Numbered from the stretch's first letter, positions 8,764-17,729 are shown. The stretch: 64,000 bases of DNA from Anaerotignum sp. (GCA_020024455.1 JAHHTU010000004.1:1-64000), one strand, 5' to 3'. The notes: generated from the letters alone by a model not told the origin. A program made the numbers and translations.

Positions 8764-9702
8764 ATGAAAGTCATATTAGATTTGGATACCGGTATTGATG
8801 ACGCAATGGCTTTGGCGTATACATTGGGCAGAATGGAGCTGGAACTGGTTGGTGTTACAGGTACATATGGGAATGTATATACGGAAATGGGCGTGCAAAA
8901 TGTATTGAATTTGCTGGCGATGTTTGGCAAAGAAGATATCCCTGTATTTTTAGGGGAAACACACGCCTTATACAAAGAAACGTTTCTCAGAAATGCAGTG
9001 GGTGCAAGAATTCATGGACAAAATGGTGTCGGGGAAGTGGAAATGGCAAAAGCCAAAAGACAGGCAGAAACCAAAAGTGCTGTGGATTTTCTGATAGAAA
9101 GCATTCAAAAATATGGAAAAGCGTTGACGATTGTTGCAACAGGCCCTTTGACAAATTTGGCAAAAGCATTGCAAACAATGCCTGAAATCAAACAGCAGAT
9201 AGGTTCTGTGGTCATAATGGGCGGTGCATTGACCGTACCTGGCAATGTGAATGCATATGCGGAAGCCAATATTTCCAAAGACCCGGAAGCGGCAAAATTG
9301 GTATTGGAAAGTGGTATTGATGTGACAATGGTAGGGCTTGATGTGACACAGCGTTCTCAGTTGACAAAAGTAGATACACAAATTTGGAGGGAGCTGGATA
9401 CGGTTTGCGGCAAAACTTATGCAGATATGGTGGATTATTATATCAGTCAGCATACACACAGCAATGGGACAGCCTGTTATTTACATGACCCCTCTGCGGC
9501 AATTTGTGCATTACACCCAGAATGGTTTACCATGTTGCCTATGCATATGACGGTTGTGACCGAAGGGGAAGCGGCAGGGCGTACCATCGGGGACGCTACA
9601 AAATTGCGTACACCCAATCCAAATGTAAAAGTTTGCGTCGATGTACAATCGGAAGTATTGGAACAACATTTGAAAGAAACATTTTTGGCATTATTTGCAT
9701 AA
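8764..9702 (+). CDS. Inosine/uridine-preferring nucleoside hydrolase family protein
   Basis: This 312-aa enzyme should cleave the N-glycosidic bond of ribonucleosides to free base and ribose in the cytosol (nucleotide salvage). The N-terminal Ca2+ site LDLDTGIDDAMAL matches the family's DxDxGxDDA motif. TGPLTNLAKAL, VIMGGALTVPGNV and HDPSAAICAL are further conserved blocks, the last carrying a metal-binding Asp. Length is typical. It starts at ATG 8764 after GGAGAGG. It is a single-gene unit with its own promoter and a shared terminator. Whether it prefers purine or pyrimidine nucleosides cannot be told. Confidence 0.92.
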   Translation: MKVILDLDTGIDDAMALAYTLGRMELELVGVTGTYGNVYTEMGVQNVLNLLAMFGKEDIPVFLGETHALYKETFLRNAVGARIHGQNGVGEVEMAKAKRQAETKSAVDFLIESIQKYGKALTIVATGPLTNLAKALQTMPEIKQQIGSVVIMGGALTVPGNVNAYAEANISKDPEAAKLVLESGIDVTMVGLDVTQRSQLTKVDTQIWRELDTVCGKTYADMVDYYISQHTHSNGTACYLHDPSAAICALHPEWFTMLPMHMTVVTEGEAAGRTIGDATKLRTPNPNVKVCVDVQSEVLEQHLKETFLALFA

Positions 9703-9703
9703 C

Positions 9704-9737
9704 AAAAAGCGGACAAATATAAAATTGTCCGCTTTTT
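9704..9737. terminator. Bidirectional terminator between nucleoside hydrolase and GntR gene
   Basis: AAAAAGCGGACAA at 9704 onwards pairs with TTGTCCGCTTTTT ending at 9737. The A-tract and T-tract on the two sides let it serve both convergent genes. The minus-strand gene's stop codon lies within its edge. Confidence 0.85.
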
Positions 9738-10377
9738 ATGATGTATATATGGTAGAAAGCATCTGTTTGTAATGGTTTTTGATATGATATTTGAAAGACT
9801 CTATATCATGTTCGTATAAGGTGGATAAAATTTCAGTATGTTCTGCAATGGAAATTTCAAATTGCTCTAAATGGTTTTGATAGTATTGCAAAATGACCAG
9901 ATATAATAAATCTGAAATATTCTCATATAATTTTGTAAGTATTTTGTTTTCAAAAAGAGTTAAAATACCAAAATCAAAATGAATAGCAGTGGAAACAAAT
10001 GAAAATATATCTTGCGATGCTGTATCTTTTTGTTTTTGTAATGTTTGTTCCATATAAGCAGTCAGTTCTTGCAGCATATTTTTTTCTGCAAAGAGTTCAA
10101 TGTTTCCCAACAACAAAGAGAGTGCTGTTTCTATGACATCTTGGCAAAGTTTTGGGCGTAATCTGACCACCCGATGACCGCTGTTTTGCGTAAATGTCAC
10201 AAGTCCTTCACTTTCCAGTTTGGAGAGTGCCTCCCGAATAGGAGCGTTGCTGATATGAAATTCTTGTGATAAGAGCATAATATTGATTTTTTCGTTGGAA
10301 GTATAATATTGTGTGAATATGCGTGTTTTTAAAATGTCATAAACCTGTTGTTTGATAGAATGTTTCTTTGATTTCAT
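9736..10377 (-). CDS. GntR-family (FCD-like) transcriptional regulator
   Basis: This 213-aa regulator has an N-terminal winged helix-turn-helix (residues about 10-75, with the GntR signature ISNAPIREALSKLESEGLV). An all-helical C-terminal ligand domain of the FCD/VanR type follows. The start at 10377 is chosen because AAAGGAGG lies just upstream. The longer open frame into the AT-rich promoter region has no binding site. It is divergent from the acetyltransferase at 10676 and convergent with the nucleoside hydrolase, either of which could be a target. The ligand is unknown. Confidence 0.88.
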   Translation of the reverse strand: MKSKKHSIKQQVYDILKTRIFTQYYTSNEKINIMLLSQEFHISNAPIREALSKLESEGLVTFTQNSGHRVVRLRPKLCQDVIETALSLLLGNIELFAEKNMLQELTAYMEQTLQKQKDTASQDIFSFVSTAIHFDFGILTLFENKILTKLYENISDLLYLVILQYYQNHLEQFEISIAEHTEILSTLYEHDIESFKYHIKNHYKQMLSTIYTS

Positions 10378-10410
10378 GATATAACCTCCTTTTATATGCT
10401 GATATAATTT

Positions 10411-10439
10411 ATTGTAATGACAAAAACACAAAAAGTCAA
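10411..10439 (-). promoter_or_regulatory. Promoter of the GntR-family gene
   Basis: Read on the minus strand, TTGACT (plus 10434-10439) and TACAAT (plus 10411-10416) are 17 bases apart. The rest of the 10378-10675 gap is AT-rich. It holds a near-palindrome, ATAATTT-GACA-AAATTAT (10501-10518), that could be an operator for the divergent gene. Confidence 0.5.
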
Positions 10440-10675
10440 AAAACAAATGGTGAAAATTCTCATATTTTAAAAGGAAAATGAAAATTCGACAAAAATATAT
10501 ATAATTTGACAAAATTATTTTTGAAACAGAATGATACAATATAAACAGAAATTGTTTTCATATACAAATAGGCAGATAGCATGATAAAATACACAGATAT
10601 AGAACATGAAAGATTCATCATACTGGATTGCGGCAATCAGAATAAAAAGAGAAACCAAATGCGAGGAAAAGAAAT

Positions 10676-11173
10676 ATGAAAGTATGTTTGGCAAAGCAAA
10701 ATGATGTGCAAGAGATTATGTCTTTGATTGCACAGGCAAAATTATTTTTGGCAGAGCAAAAGATAGACCAATGGCAAAACGGATATCCGGATATAAGCGA
10801 TATTTTGCTGGATATCGCACAACAAAACGGGTATGTGGCATATCAAAATCATGAGATTGTGGGATATGTGTGCATTTCATTTGATGGAGAACCTTGTTAT
10901 GATGTCATCAAAGGCGAATGGTTATCCAAGCAAGCGTATGCAACCATACACAGAATGACAGTGGAAAACAGACAAAAAGGAAAAGGTTTGGCAGGAAAGC
11001 TATTTGATTTTGCGGAACAACTTTGTGCAAAGAAAAAGATACATAGTTTGCGTGTGGATACAGATGAAAAAAATTTGTTGATGCAACGTGTGTTTGCAAA
11101 ACAGGGATTTGTGTATTGTGGTGTGGTTGATGTAGGGGATAGTGAAAAAATAGCGTTTGAAAAGCAAATATAA
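10676..11173 (+). CDS. GNAT family N-acetyltransferase
   Basis: This 165-aa single-domain acetyltransferase uses acetyl-CoA. Motif A is RMTVENRQKGKGLAGKLFDF, with the Q/RxxGxG/A-type pyrophosphate loop near residues 99-106. The C-terminal VFAKQGFVYCGVV is the usual motif B region. It starts at ATG 10676 after GAGGAAAAG. It stands alone between the divergent GntR regulator and a shared terminator. The substrate is not identifiable. Confidence 0.85.
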   Translation: MKVCLAKQNDVQEIMSLIAQAKLFLAEQKIDQWQNGYPDISDILLDIAQQNGYVAYQNHEIVGYVCISFDGEPCYDVIKGEWLSKQAYATIHRMTVENRQKGKGLAGKLFDFAEQLCAKKKIHSLRVDTDEKNLLMQRVFAKQGFVYCGVVDVGDSEKIAFEKQI

Positions 11174-11175
11174 AA

Positions 11176-11203
11176 ACTCTCTTATCCACAAAGATAAGAG
11201 AGT
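11176..11203. terminator. Bidirectional terminator
   Basis: ACTCTCTTATC (11176-11186) and GATAAGAGAGT (11193-11203) form an 11-bp perfect stem with a six-base loop, between the convergent acetyltransferase and permease genes. The flanking T-tracts are short. Confidence 0.75.
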
Positions 11204-11209
11204 AGCCGA

Positions 11210-12076
11210 CTATTTTCCTTTTAAGTTAAACACAACAATGCTGCAAATGATGATGACACCACCTAAAAATGTTCCCATATTTGGCACTTCATGCAAAATC
11301 AAAAAACCAAGTATTGTGGATAAAAGCGGCGTGACAAACATAAAATTTGTGACTTCGCTTGTTTTTTCTGCAAATGACATGGCTTTCCCCCAAAAGAAGT
11401 ATGCCACTGCACTGGGGAATGCCCCCAAATATAACACGGCAGAAATATGTTTGACATCAGAAGTCAACAAAAATTCGACACTTTGCACCGCACAAAAACT
11501 CAATAATATTGCACCGCAAATCATACTATATGTTACAATTTCCAATGCTTGATATCCTTTTGCGGAAAGATGGCGTGTGATGATGTTGTAACTGCAAAAC
11601 AAAACAGCAGCAATACACATATAAAACATACCAATGTTGACAGAAAGTATACCGTCCCAAAGCAATAAAACCAATACCCCAATAAATGCGGTACAAATAG
11701 AAATCCAACCGATTTTTTTGATATGCTCCTGATATAATTTTGTGGCAACAATCGCTGTCAATATGGGCGTGGTTGCCATGATGATGCTAGATGTGGCTGA
11801 GGTCAGTGTGGATATACCGCTGTTAAAAACCATCATATACAACGAAAATCCAACACAACCGGAAAGAAAAAACCAAGGGACATCTTTTTTATGTGGCAGA
11901 CGAATATGATTGCATTTTCCAATGATGATAAGAAAAAATGATGCAGACAAACAACGTAAAAAGCCAATGGTGTTGGAAGTAAATTGTTCTTGCACAATTT
12001 TTGTGATGGGAAAAGAAGATGCCCATAAGAATACGGTGCAGAAACTGAGTAGAAATACAATAATTTTTTTGTTCAT
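11210..12076 (-). CDS. EamA/DMT-family transporter
   Basis: This 288-aa integral membrane protein has ten predicted helices in two EamA repeats (first FLWASSFPITKI, second SYNIITRHLSAK). It belongs to the drug/metabolite transporter superfamily, whose members commonly export amino acids or metabolites. The start at 12076 follows AAAGGAGT. It is downstream of the D-serine ammonia-lyase on the same strand with a 64-base gap holding a hairpin, so the two may be expressed together. A role in D-serine or related amino-acid transport is an inference from this pairing only. Confidence 0.85.
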   Translation of the reverse strand: MNKKIIVFLLSFCTVFLWASSFPITKIVQEQFTSNTIGFLRCLSASFFLIIIGKCNHIRLPHKKDVPWFFLSGCVGFSLYMMVFNSGISTLTSATSSIIMATTPILTAIVATKLYQEHIKKIGWISICTAFIGVLVLLLWDGILSVNIGMFYMCIAAVLFCSYNIITRHLSAKGYQALEIVTYSMICGAILLSFCAVQSVEFLLTSDVKHISAVLYLGAFPSAVAYFFWGKAMSFAEKTSEVTNFMFVTPLLSTILGFLILHEVPNMGTFLGGVIIICSIVVFNLKGK

Positions 12077-12099
12077 AGAAACTCCTTTCAAAGAAAATC

Positions 12100-12125
12100 C
12101 CACAAAAGGAAAAATCCTTTTGTGG
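12100..12125 (-). terminator. Intercistronic hairpin between dsdA and the EamA permease
   Basis: CCACAAAAGGA and TCCTTTTGTGG form an 11-bp perfect stem with a four-base loop. On the minus strand it is followed by only a weak T-rich stretch (GGGATTTTCTTT), so it may be a partial terminator or an RNA-stability element that lowers permease expression. Confidence 0.55.
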
Positions 12126-12140
12126 AATGATGTTACAAGA

Positions 12141-13475
12141 TTATGTTAAGTAAGTATGCATATATGTTTCCCGTATATCCGCAGGGACAAGGTTTCCGCC
12201 GGTTGCCCAAGGCATATGAATGGCATATTGCATATCATTTTGCAGTCCTGCTTGTTGAATATACTGTTGCATTTGTGGGTTATGTAATTGTGCAACACCC
12301 CAGAACGCAGCACAGGCAGAAGGTTCTAAGAAAATATTTTCTGTGTTTACAATATCCCGCATATAATCATAGATATGATAATCTTCCAATGATAAAATAC
12401 CGGAAAGCAAATGTTTCATCACACCACCGACAAAACCGGAGGCACGTCCCACCGCAAGCCCATCGGCGTGTGTTTGACCGGACAGCCCAAAATCTTGTAC
12501 ACAAACTTTGTTTTGCAAGCCAGATGCCATACCAACCAGCATACAAGGGGCTTGTGTGGGTTCGATGAAGAAAATATGGACAGCATCACCAAAAAGCTGT
12601 TTTAAGCCAAATGCAACACCACCGGGAGCACCACCCACACCACAAGGAATATATACAAATAGAGGGTGTTTGGCATCAATGGTGATATTTAGGGATTGTA
12701 ATTGTTTTTGCAGACGTTTTGCGGCAACGGCATATCCCAAAAACAGTGTTTTGGAATTTTCATCATCTACAAAATAGCTGTTCGGGTCAGTATCAGAAAG
12801 TTTTCTGCCAACTTCCACTGCTTTGCTGTAATCGTCATCATATTCTATGACTTCTGCACCTCTTTGGCGTAAGAGGTCTTTTTTCCATTGCTTAGCATCT
12901 GCGGACATATGCACAATCACATGAAAGCCCAAAGCGGCACTCATAATCCCGATACTCATACCAAGGTTACCTGTAGAACCAACTTGTATTTTGAATTGGC
13001 GGAAGAAAGTACGCATTTCGTCAGAAGCAAATTTGGTATAATCGTCTGTTTGTTTGATTTTGCCGTATGCCAATGCCAAATCTTCGGCGTGTTTCAAGAC
13101 TTCATAAATACCACCTCTTGCTTTGATAGAGCCGGAAATGGCAAGATGACTGTCTTGTTTGAGGAATAAGCGTCCTGAAATGTGATTGCGGGAAGTACGT
13201 TCCAGTTGGGTTTTCATGGCAGGAATTTCAACCAGTGGGGATTCAATCAAACCATGTTGTGGTGCGGTTTCCGGAAATACAGTTTGTATGAATGGGGCAA
13301 AGCGAGCCAATCTTTCTTCGGCATCATCAATGTCAGCCATAGTAAACGGAATTTTAGCCAATGCCTGTTGCGTGGAAGTCAAATGTTCGTTTAGCCAAAT
13401 GACCTCTTTTCCTTTTGCAACATCTTCCAATAAAGATTTATTTTGTACAGATTGCCATAGCGTTTGTTTGTCCAT
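12141..13475 (-). CDS. dsdA: D-serine ammonia-lyase (D-serine dehydratase)
   Basis: This 444-aa PLP enzyme of fold type II converts D-serine to pyruvate and ammonia. The PLP lysine lies in SGSIKARGGIYEVL. The phosphate-binding glycine loop is GSTGNLGMSIG, and PCGVGGAPGGVAFGLKQLFG matches the DsdA C-terminal region. Length equals that of E. coli DsdA. The start at 13475 is preceded by AAAGGAGGC. No dsdC-type regulator or DsdX permease lies beside it. An EamA transporter follows instead. Confidence 0.94.
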   Translation of the reverse strand: MDKQTLWQSVQNKSLLEDVAKGKEVIWLNEHLTSTQQALAKIPFTMADIDDAEERLARFAPFIQTVFPETAPQHGLIESPLVEIPAMKTQLERTSRNHISGRLFLKQDSHLAISGSIKARGGIYEVLKHAEDLALAYGKIKQTDDYTKFASDEMRTFFRQFKIQVGSTGNLGMSIGIMSAALGFHVIVHMSADAKQWKKDLLRQRGAEVIEYDDDYSKAVEVGRKLSDTDPNSYFVDDENSKTLFLGYAVAAKRLQKQLQSLNITIDAKHPLFVYIPCGVGGAPGGVAFGLKQLFGDAVHIFFIEPTQAPCMLVGMASGLQNKVCVQDFGLSGQTHADGLAVGRASGFVGGVMKHLLSGILSLEDYHIYDYMRDIVNTENIFLEPSACAAFWGVAQLHNPQMQQYIQQAGLQNDMQYAIHMPWATGGNLVPADIRETYMHTYLT

Positions 13476-13537
13476 AAAAATGCCTCCTTTTGGTAGCATG
13501 ATAGAAAAAAGAGAGATGTATACATAACCTTTTTCTT

Positions 13538-13566
13538 ATTTTAACAAATCATGTCAAATTCGGCAA
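13538..13566 (-). promoter_or_regulatory. Candidate dsdA promoter
   Basis: On the minus strand, TTGCCG (plus 13561-13566) and TAAAAT (plus 13538-13543) are 17 bases apart, about 63 bases upstream of the dsdA start. Confidence 0.4.
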
Positions 13567-13625
13567 GATGGGATATACAATACACAAAATGAAAGATATG
13601 GGAAATACTATATTTATTGTTTCTA

Positions 13626-13655
13626 TTGACACAAAAACACAATATATAGTATACT
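13626..13655 (+). promoter_or_regulatory. SigA-type promoter of the FNT gene
   Basis: TTGACA (13626-13631) and TATACT (13650-13655) are separated by 18 bases. The spacer closely resembles that of the promoter at 17687. Confidence 0.75.
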
Positions 13656-13693
13656 GGTAGAGTATTTCAAAAAATAAGGTTGAGGTGAGTGGT

Positions 13694-14332
13694 ATGGAAC
13701 AAATCAGACAATTTTTTTCTGCAATTCTTGCAGGCATCATGATTGGGGTGGGTGGCACTGTATTTTTGGTACAACCAAATATGGTGATAGGCAGTTTTTT
13801 GTTTGGGATTGGTCTTTTTACGGTTGCTGTGTTACAATTACAGTTGTATACAGGAAAAATAGGCTATCTACCATTTGAAAAACCTACATATTTGTTGGAA
13901 CTTTTGATTACATGGGTGGGTAATTTGGTTGGTACATTTTTGATGGGTACAGTATTGCGGTATACACGCATTTATACAGCGATTGCAGAACGTGCCAATG
14001 GCATTGTTGCCTTGAAATTAGAGGATAATTATTTTGGTCTGTTTATTTTGGGTATCTTTTGTGGTATCTTGATGTTTTTGGCGATTGATACCTTTCGCCG
14101 ACAAGATGGCTCTACGACAAAAATGATTGCATTGTTTTTGCCTGTGATGGTGTTTATATTGGCAGGCTTTGAACACGTGGTTGCCAATATGTTTTATTTT
14201 TCATTGACAAATGCATGGAATACAAAATGTTGGATTGCAACGGTTGTGGTTACCATTGGCAATAGTGTGGGTGGTATGCTCATACCATGCTATTTGAAGG
14301 TATTTCATGTGAGAAAAGATGGAATCATATGA
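13694..14332 (+). CDS. Formate/nitrite transporter (FNT) family channel
   Basis: This 212-aa integral membrane protein has about six helices. The family signature is seen in LAGFEHVVANMFYFSL near residues 155-175, and LQLYTGKIGYL is the N-terminal half counterpart. FNT proteins conduct formate, nitrite or hydrosulfide as pentamers. The protein is shorter than the usual 260-280 residues, with a trimmed N-terminus and loops. ATG 13694 is preferred over GTG 13685 because the latter overlaps GAGGTGAG. The substrate is not known. A formate role would fit the formate-tetrahydrofolate ligase elsewhere in the window. Confidence 0.85.
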   Translation: MEQIRQFFSAILAGIMIGVGGTVFLVQPNMVIGSFLFGIGLFTVAVLQLQLYTGKIGYLPFEKPTYLLELLITWVGNLVGTFLMGTVLRYTRIYTAIAERANGIVALKLEDNYFGLFILGIFCGILMFLAIDTFRRQDGSTTKMIALFLPVMVFILAGFEHVVANMFYFSLTNAWNTKCWIATVVVTIGNSVGGMLIPCYLKVFHVRKDGII

Positions 14333-14355
14333 GCCGACGGCATGCCGTCGGCTTT
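14333..14355 (+). terminator. Short hairpin after the FNT gene
   Basis: GCCGACGG and CCGTCGGC form a GC-rich 8-bp stem with a CATG loop directly after the stop codon, then TTTATAT. The weak T-tract suggests partial read-through into mutY. Confidence 0.6.
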
Positions 14356-14379
14356 ATATCATATACAAAAGGAGGATTT

Positions 14380-15453
14380 ATGCAAAACGCTGATTTGAAA
14401 GAATTGTTGCTTCTGTTACAGGCATGGTATTGGAAGGGGCATCGGGATTTGCCTTGGAGAAATACAAAAAATCCATATCATATTTGGGTTTCCGAAATCA
14501 TGTTGCAACAAACACGAGTGGAGGCAGTCAAACCATATTATGCAAGGTTTTTGCAAGAATTACCAACGATTGCGGATTTGGCAGAAGCAGAAGAAGAAGT
14601 GATATTGAAATTGTGGGAAGGCTTGGGATATTACAGTCGTGTACGCAATATGCAAACTGCCGCAAAACAAATCATGGAACAACATGGCGGCAAAATGCCA
14701 AAAGACCACAAAGCATTGTTGCAACTCAAAGGCATTGGCTCTTATACCGCAGGGGCAATTGCGTCGATTGCATTTGATTTGCCATATGCGGCGGTGGACG
14801 GCAATGTGTTGCGTGTGTTATCTCGTGTGTATGCAGATGACAGAGATATTTTGTTACAACAGACAAAAAAAGCATGGGAAATGGAATTGAATATGGTATT
14901 GACAGAAGAAATTGCAGGCGATGTCACACAGGCTTTGATGGAATTGGGTGCAACGGTCTGTGTGCCAAACGGTATGCCAAAATGCGAGATTTGCCCATGG
15001 CGTATGCATTGTATTGCATATGCCGAAAATACCATGTTGCAATACCCTGTCAAAACAGAAAAAAAACCACGCACAAAAGTCAATTTGTCCGTGTGTTTTC
15101 TGACAGATGGTGAAAAAATTGCATTGCGAAAAAGACCGTCAAAAGGGCTTTTGGCAAATTTGTGGGAATTGCCCAATATAGGGAAAGAATATCCATTGCC
15201 TGCGGCCTTGGTGGAATGGGGCATACCAAAAGCAAATATTATGACCATGAAAGCACAAAAACATATTTTTACCCACATAGAATGGCACATGGATTGTTAT
15301 TATATTCTTGTGGAACAAAAAGAAAAAAACCCATTTACATGGGTAAAATGGACAGATATGACAGAACAATATGCATTACCCTCCGCTTTTAAGAAAATAT
15401 GGCAAGAGGGATTACAGAAAATGGAGCAAAATGAACAAATATCGCTTATGTGA
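14380..15453 (+). CDS. mutY: A/G-specific adenine DNA glycosylase
   Basis: This 357-aa base-excision enzyme removes adenine mispaired with 8-oxoguanine. The helix-hairpin-helix LKGIGSYTAGAIA is followed by the catalytic Asp in AAVDGNVLRVLSR. The second catalytic acid is in SEIMLQQTRV. The [4Fe-4S] loop reads CVPNGMPKCEICPWRMHC, a CX7CX2CX5C pattern one residue longer than the CX6C of E. coli. A NUDIX-like C-terminal 8-oxoG recognition domain occupies about residues 230-345. The start at ATG 14380 follows AAGGAGG. Confidence 0.94.
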   Translation: MQNADLKELLLLLQAWYWKGHRDLPWRNTKNPYHIWVSEIMLQQTRVEAVKPYYARFLQELPTIADLAEAEEEVILKLWEGLGYYSRVRNMQTAAKQIMEQHGGKMPKDHKALLQLKGIGSYTAGAIASIAFDLPYAAVDGNVLRVLSRVYADDRDILLQQTKKAWEMELNMVLTEEIAGDVTQALMELGATVCVPNGMPKCEICPWRMHCIAYAENTMLQYPVKTEKKPRTKVNLSVCFLTDGEKIALRKRPSKGLLANLWELPNIGKEYPLPAALVEWGIPKANIMTMKAQKHIFTHIEWHMDCYYILVEQKEKNPFTWVKWTDMTEQYALPSAFKKIWQEGLQKMEQNEQISLM

Positions 15454-15506
15454 TGTGCATTTTGGTATGATATTTGGAAAAAATATCAAATAAGAATGAT
15501 TGTTAT

Positions 15507-15535
15507 TTGACTTTGTATGTTATGTGGTGTAAAAT
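15507..15535 (+). promoter_or_regulatory. SigA-type promoter
   Basis: TTGACT (15507-15512) and TAAAAT (15530-15535), spacer 17, upstream of the GNAT/DUF2156 pair. Confidence 0.6.
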
Positions 15536-15562
15536 AAAAATAAATGATAAAGGAGCAAAACA

Positions 15563-16660
15563 ATGGAAACAGTGAGAGTGGCAAAACAAACAGATCAAAC
15601 AACATATTATGATTTATGGCAAACCTGTTTTGGCGATAGTGATGCATTTTGTCAATGGTTTTTTGAAAATCGCTTTCAGCCTGACCATTCGGTTTGCTTG
15701 GAAACAGATGGCGTATGCACTGCGTGTATGCAGGCATTCCCCTATACCGTGGGGATACGGGAAAAAGCTGTCAAAAGTGTGATGCTTTGCGGCATTTGTA
15801 CACACCCCGCACATCGCAGAAAAGGGTATATGAATCGCATACTCCGTTATGAAATGCAGTTGCTAAGACAAAAAGGATATGCTGTTGCAGTACATACGCC
15901 TGCCGTTTTGGAAAGCTATTTTTCATTCGGGCATTATCCGGTGGCAGATGCGTGTTATTTGACAACAGAAAAAGTCCCGCAAGTGCAACCACAAAGTGAT
16001 GTGTTTGTGGTGACACCAAAACAATGGGAATGGTTATATGATGGATATGTGGCATTTGCCAAACCATATAGCGGCATTGTTTGGCGTAAAGAAGATGACT
16101 TTTTCAGAAAATGTCAGGACTACGCAGCAGATGGTGGTATGTGCAAAGCATATCAACAAGGCGATGTTTTCGGATATGTATGTTATTATCAAACAGAAAC
16201 AGAAGTGACTTGTGTAGAGGCAGTTGGCGATGACCAAGCCATACAAATGGTATTGCAGGATATTTTGTCACAGGCAGAGGGACTTTCTTTTTCAGCGAAA
16301 TTAGCACCGCATACAAGTGTTTCCTTTGATTTTTGTAAAAAAGAAGTGAAACCAAAAGGTGTGATGGGGCTGGTGCATTTAGAGTTGTTGTTGCAGACAT
16401 TGGGTTTGCAGTCAAATGCCGCATTTGCAGTGCAAGATGATGTTGTGCCGGAAAACAACGGTTGTTTTACATTGGACGGCACACGCAGTCAAAAGTCGCC
16501 TGCTTTTACCATAGAGGCAGGAAGATTATTACAAGTTTTGGTTGGATATCGGGCTTTGGAAGAGTTGCAGGAAGAAATCACCATACATGATGATGCGGGT
16601 TTTCTGGAAATTGCAAAAGCATTACCAAAGGTAGATTGCTATATTATTGATGAATATTAA
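15563..16660 (+). CDS. GNAT-family acetyltransferase with Eis-like long architecture
   Basis: This 365-aa protein has a recognisable GNAT fold in residues about 1-150. Motif A is CGICTHPAHRRKGYMNRIL. The remaining 200 residues have no motif I can name, but they resemble the second GNAT-like and sterol-carrier-like parts of Eis-type proteins in size. It starts at ATG 15563 behind AAAGGAGC. It is followed by a DUF2156 gene after 18 bases, so the two form an operon. The substrate is unknown. Confidence 0.75.
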   Translation: METVRVAKQTDQTTYYDLWQTCFGDSDAFCQWFFENRFQPDHSVCLETDGVCTACMQAFPYTVGIREKAVKSVMLCGICTHPAHRRKGYMNRILRYEMQLLRQKGYAVAVHTPAVLESYFSFGHYPVADACYLTTEKVPQVQPQSDVFVVTPKQWEWLYDGYVAFAKPYSGIVWRKEDDFFRKCQDYAADGGMCKAYQQGDVFGYVCYYQTETEVTCVEAVGDDQAIQMVLQDILSQAEGLSFSAKLAPHTSVSFDFCKKEVKPKGVMGLVHLELLLQTLGLQSNAAFAVQDDVVPENNGCFTLDGTRSQKSPAFTIEAGRLLQVLVGYRALEELQEEITIHDDAGFLEIAKALPKVDCYIIDEY

Positions 16661-16678
16661 ATTTTGGAGGCGGATAAT

Positions 16679-17671
16679 ATGTCAAACGTATCCTGTTTGG
16701 AAGCGGAAACGGAAGTAAATTGTAAAAATGGTTTTTGTTTTCACCCAATTACATTAAAAGCAAAAACATTGATTGAAAGTTATACAAAACCTTGGGCATT
16801 GGATTGCTCCGATTTACCTTTTGCCAATTTGTTTATTTGGGGCACAGAAGGTAAAATGGAATATGCAGAAAAAGACAATGTATTATACATCAAATTGGAT
16901 TTTGAGGGCGTACCTATGTTTTTCTGGGCACCCATTCCCAAAAAAGGTGTGGCAGTGGATTACAAGAAAGCGATTGATGATGCAGTTGCATATATGCAAA
17001 AAAAAGGTGTAGAACCTACATTCCGTTCTGTTTGGACACCATTTAAGGATATGATGAAAGCAGCTTGCCCGGAGTTTTATGTCATGGAAACAGATATTGC
17101 TTGGGATTATGTGTATGAAAGAGAAAGTTTGGCAACGTTAAAAGGGAAAAAACTGCATGGCAAACGAAACCATATCAATAAATTCCTGTCACAACACCCT
17201 GATTTTGAATACAAGAAATTGACCAAAGAAATCATACCGGATTGTATCGCATTATATGAAAAATGGCTTTCCGAAAGAGAAGATACAAAAGGTTTGGAAG
17301 ATGAAAGAAAGTCCGTGTTGTTGGCATTGGAACATATGGACGATTTGGGCTTGACCGGTGGCTGCATTTTTGTAGACGGGCAGTTGAAAGCGTTTACCGT
17401 GGGGGAACGCATTCGAGATGATGTGCAGTTAATTCATATCGAAAAAGCAGACACAGACATGGACGGATTGTACCCTATGATTAACCAACAATATGTATTG
17501 CAGCAGTGCCAAGATGTCACATACATCAATCGTGAAGAAGATATGGGGCAAGCCGGTATGCGTAAAGCAAAACGTTCTTATAATCCTGCATATATGGTAG
17601 AAAAATATTTGCTGAGTTTGAAAGATTTATCTGATGCAACCGATTTGTGGGGGAAAGAAGAAACAGAATGA
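16679..17671 (+). CDS. DUF2156 / phosphatidylglycerol lysyltransferase C-terminal-like protein
   Basis: This soluble 330-aa protein resembles the double-GNAT domain found at the C-terminus of MprF-type lysyltransferases, but it lacks any membrane region. Features are LKGKKLHGKRNHINKFL and the C-terminal INREEDMGQAGMRKAKRSY, where the E-D-x-G-x-x-G-M-R-x-A-K motif is typical of DUF2156. The start at ATG 16679 is set by TTGGAGGCGG. Proteins of this kind may transfer aminoacyl groups or act as acyltransferases. The true reaction is unknown. Confidence 0.82.
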   Translation: MSNVSCLEAETEVNCKNGFCFHPITLKAKTLIESYTKPWALDCSDLPFANLFIWGTEGKMEYAEKDNVLYIKLDFEGVPMFFWAPIPKKGVAVDYKKAIDDAVAYMQKKGVEPTFRSVWTPFKDMMKAACPEFYVMETDIAWDYVYERESLATLKGKKLHGKRNHINKFLSQHPDFEYKKLTKEIIPDCIALYEKWLSEREDTKGLEDERKSVLLALEHMDDLGLTGGCIFVDGQLKAFTVGERIRDDVQLIHIEKADTDMDGLYPMINQQYVLQQCQDVTYINREEDMGQAGMRKAKRSYNPAYMVEKYLLSLKDLSDATDLWGKEETE

Positions 17672-17686
17672 TGTATGCATTTAACA

Positions 17687-17715
17687 TTGACAACAAAAAC
17701 AGAATATACTATACT
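17687..17715 (+). promoter_or_regulatory. Strong SigA-type promoter of the CLC gene
   Basis: TTGACA (17687-17692) and TATACT (17710-17715) with a 17-base spacer. The start site should fall near 17722, leaving a leader of about 70 bases before the coding region. Confidence 0.8.
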
Positions 17716-17729
17716 GAATAAAACGAAGT

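Noticed and set aside
10378..10539. Extended start of the GntR-family regulator
   Set aside because: The 54 extra residues are Phe/Tyr-rich translation of the promoter region. AAAGGAGG marks the internal start at 10377.
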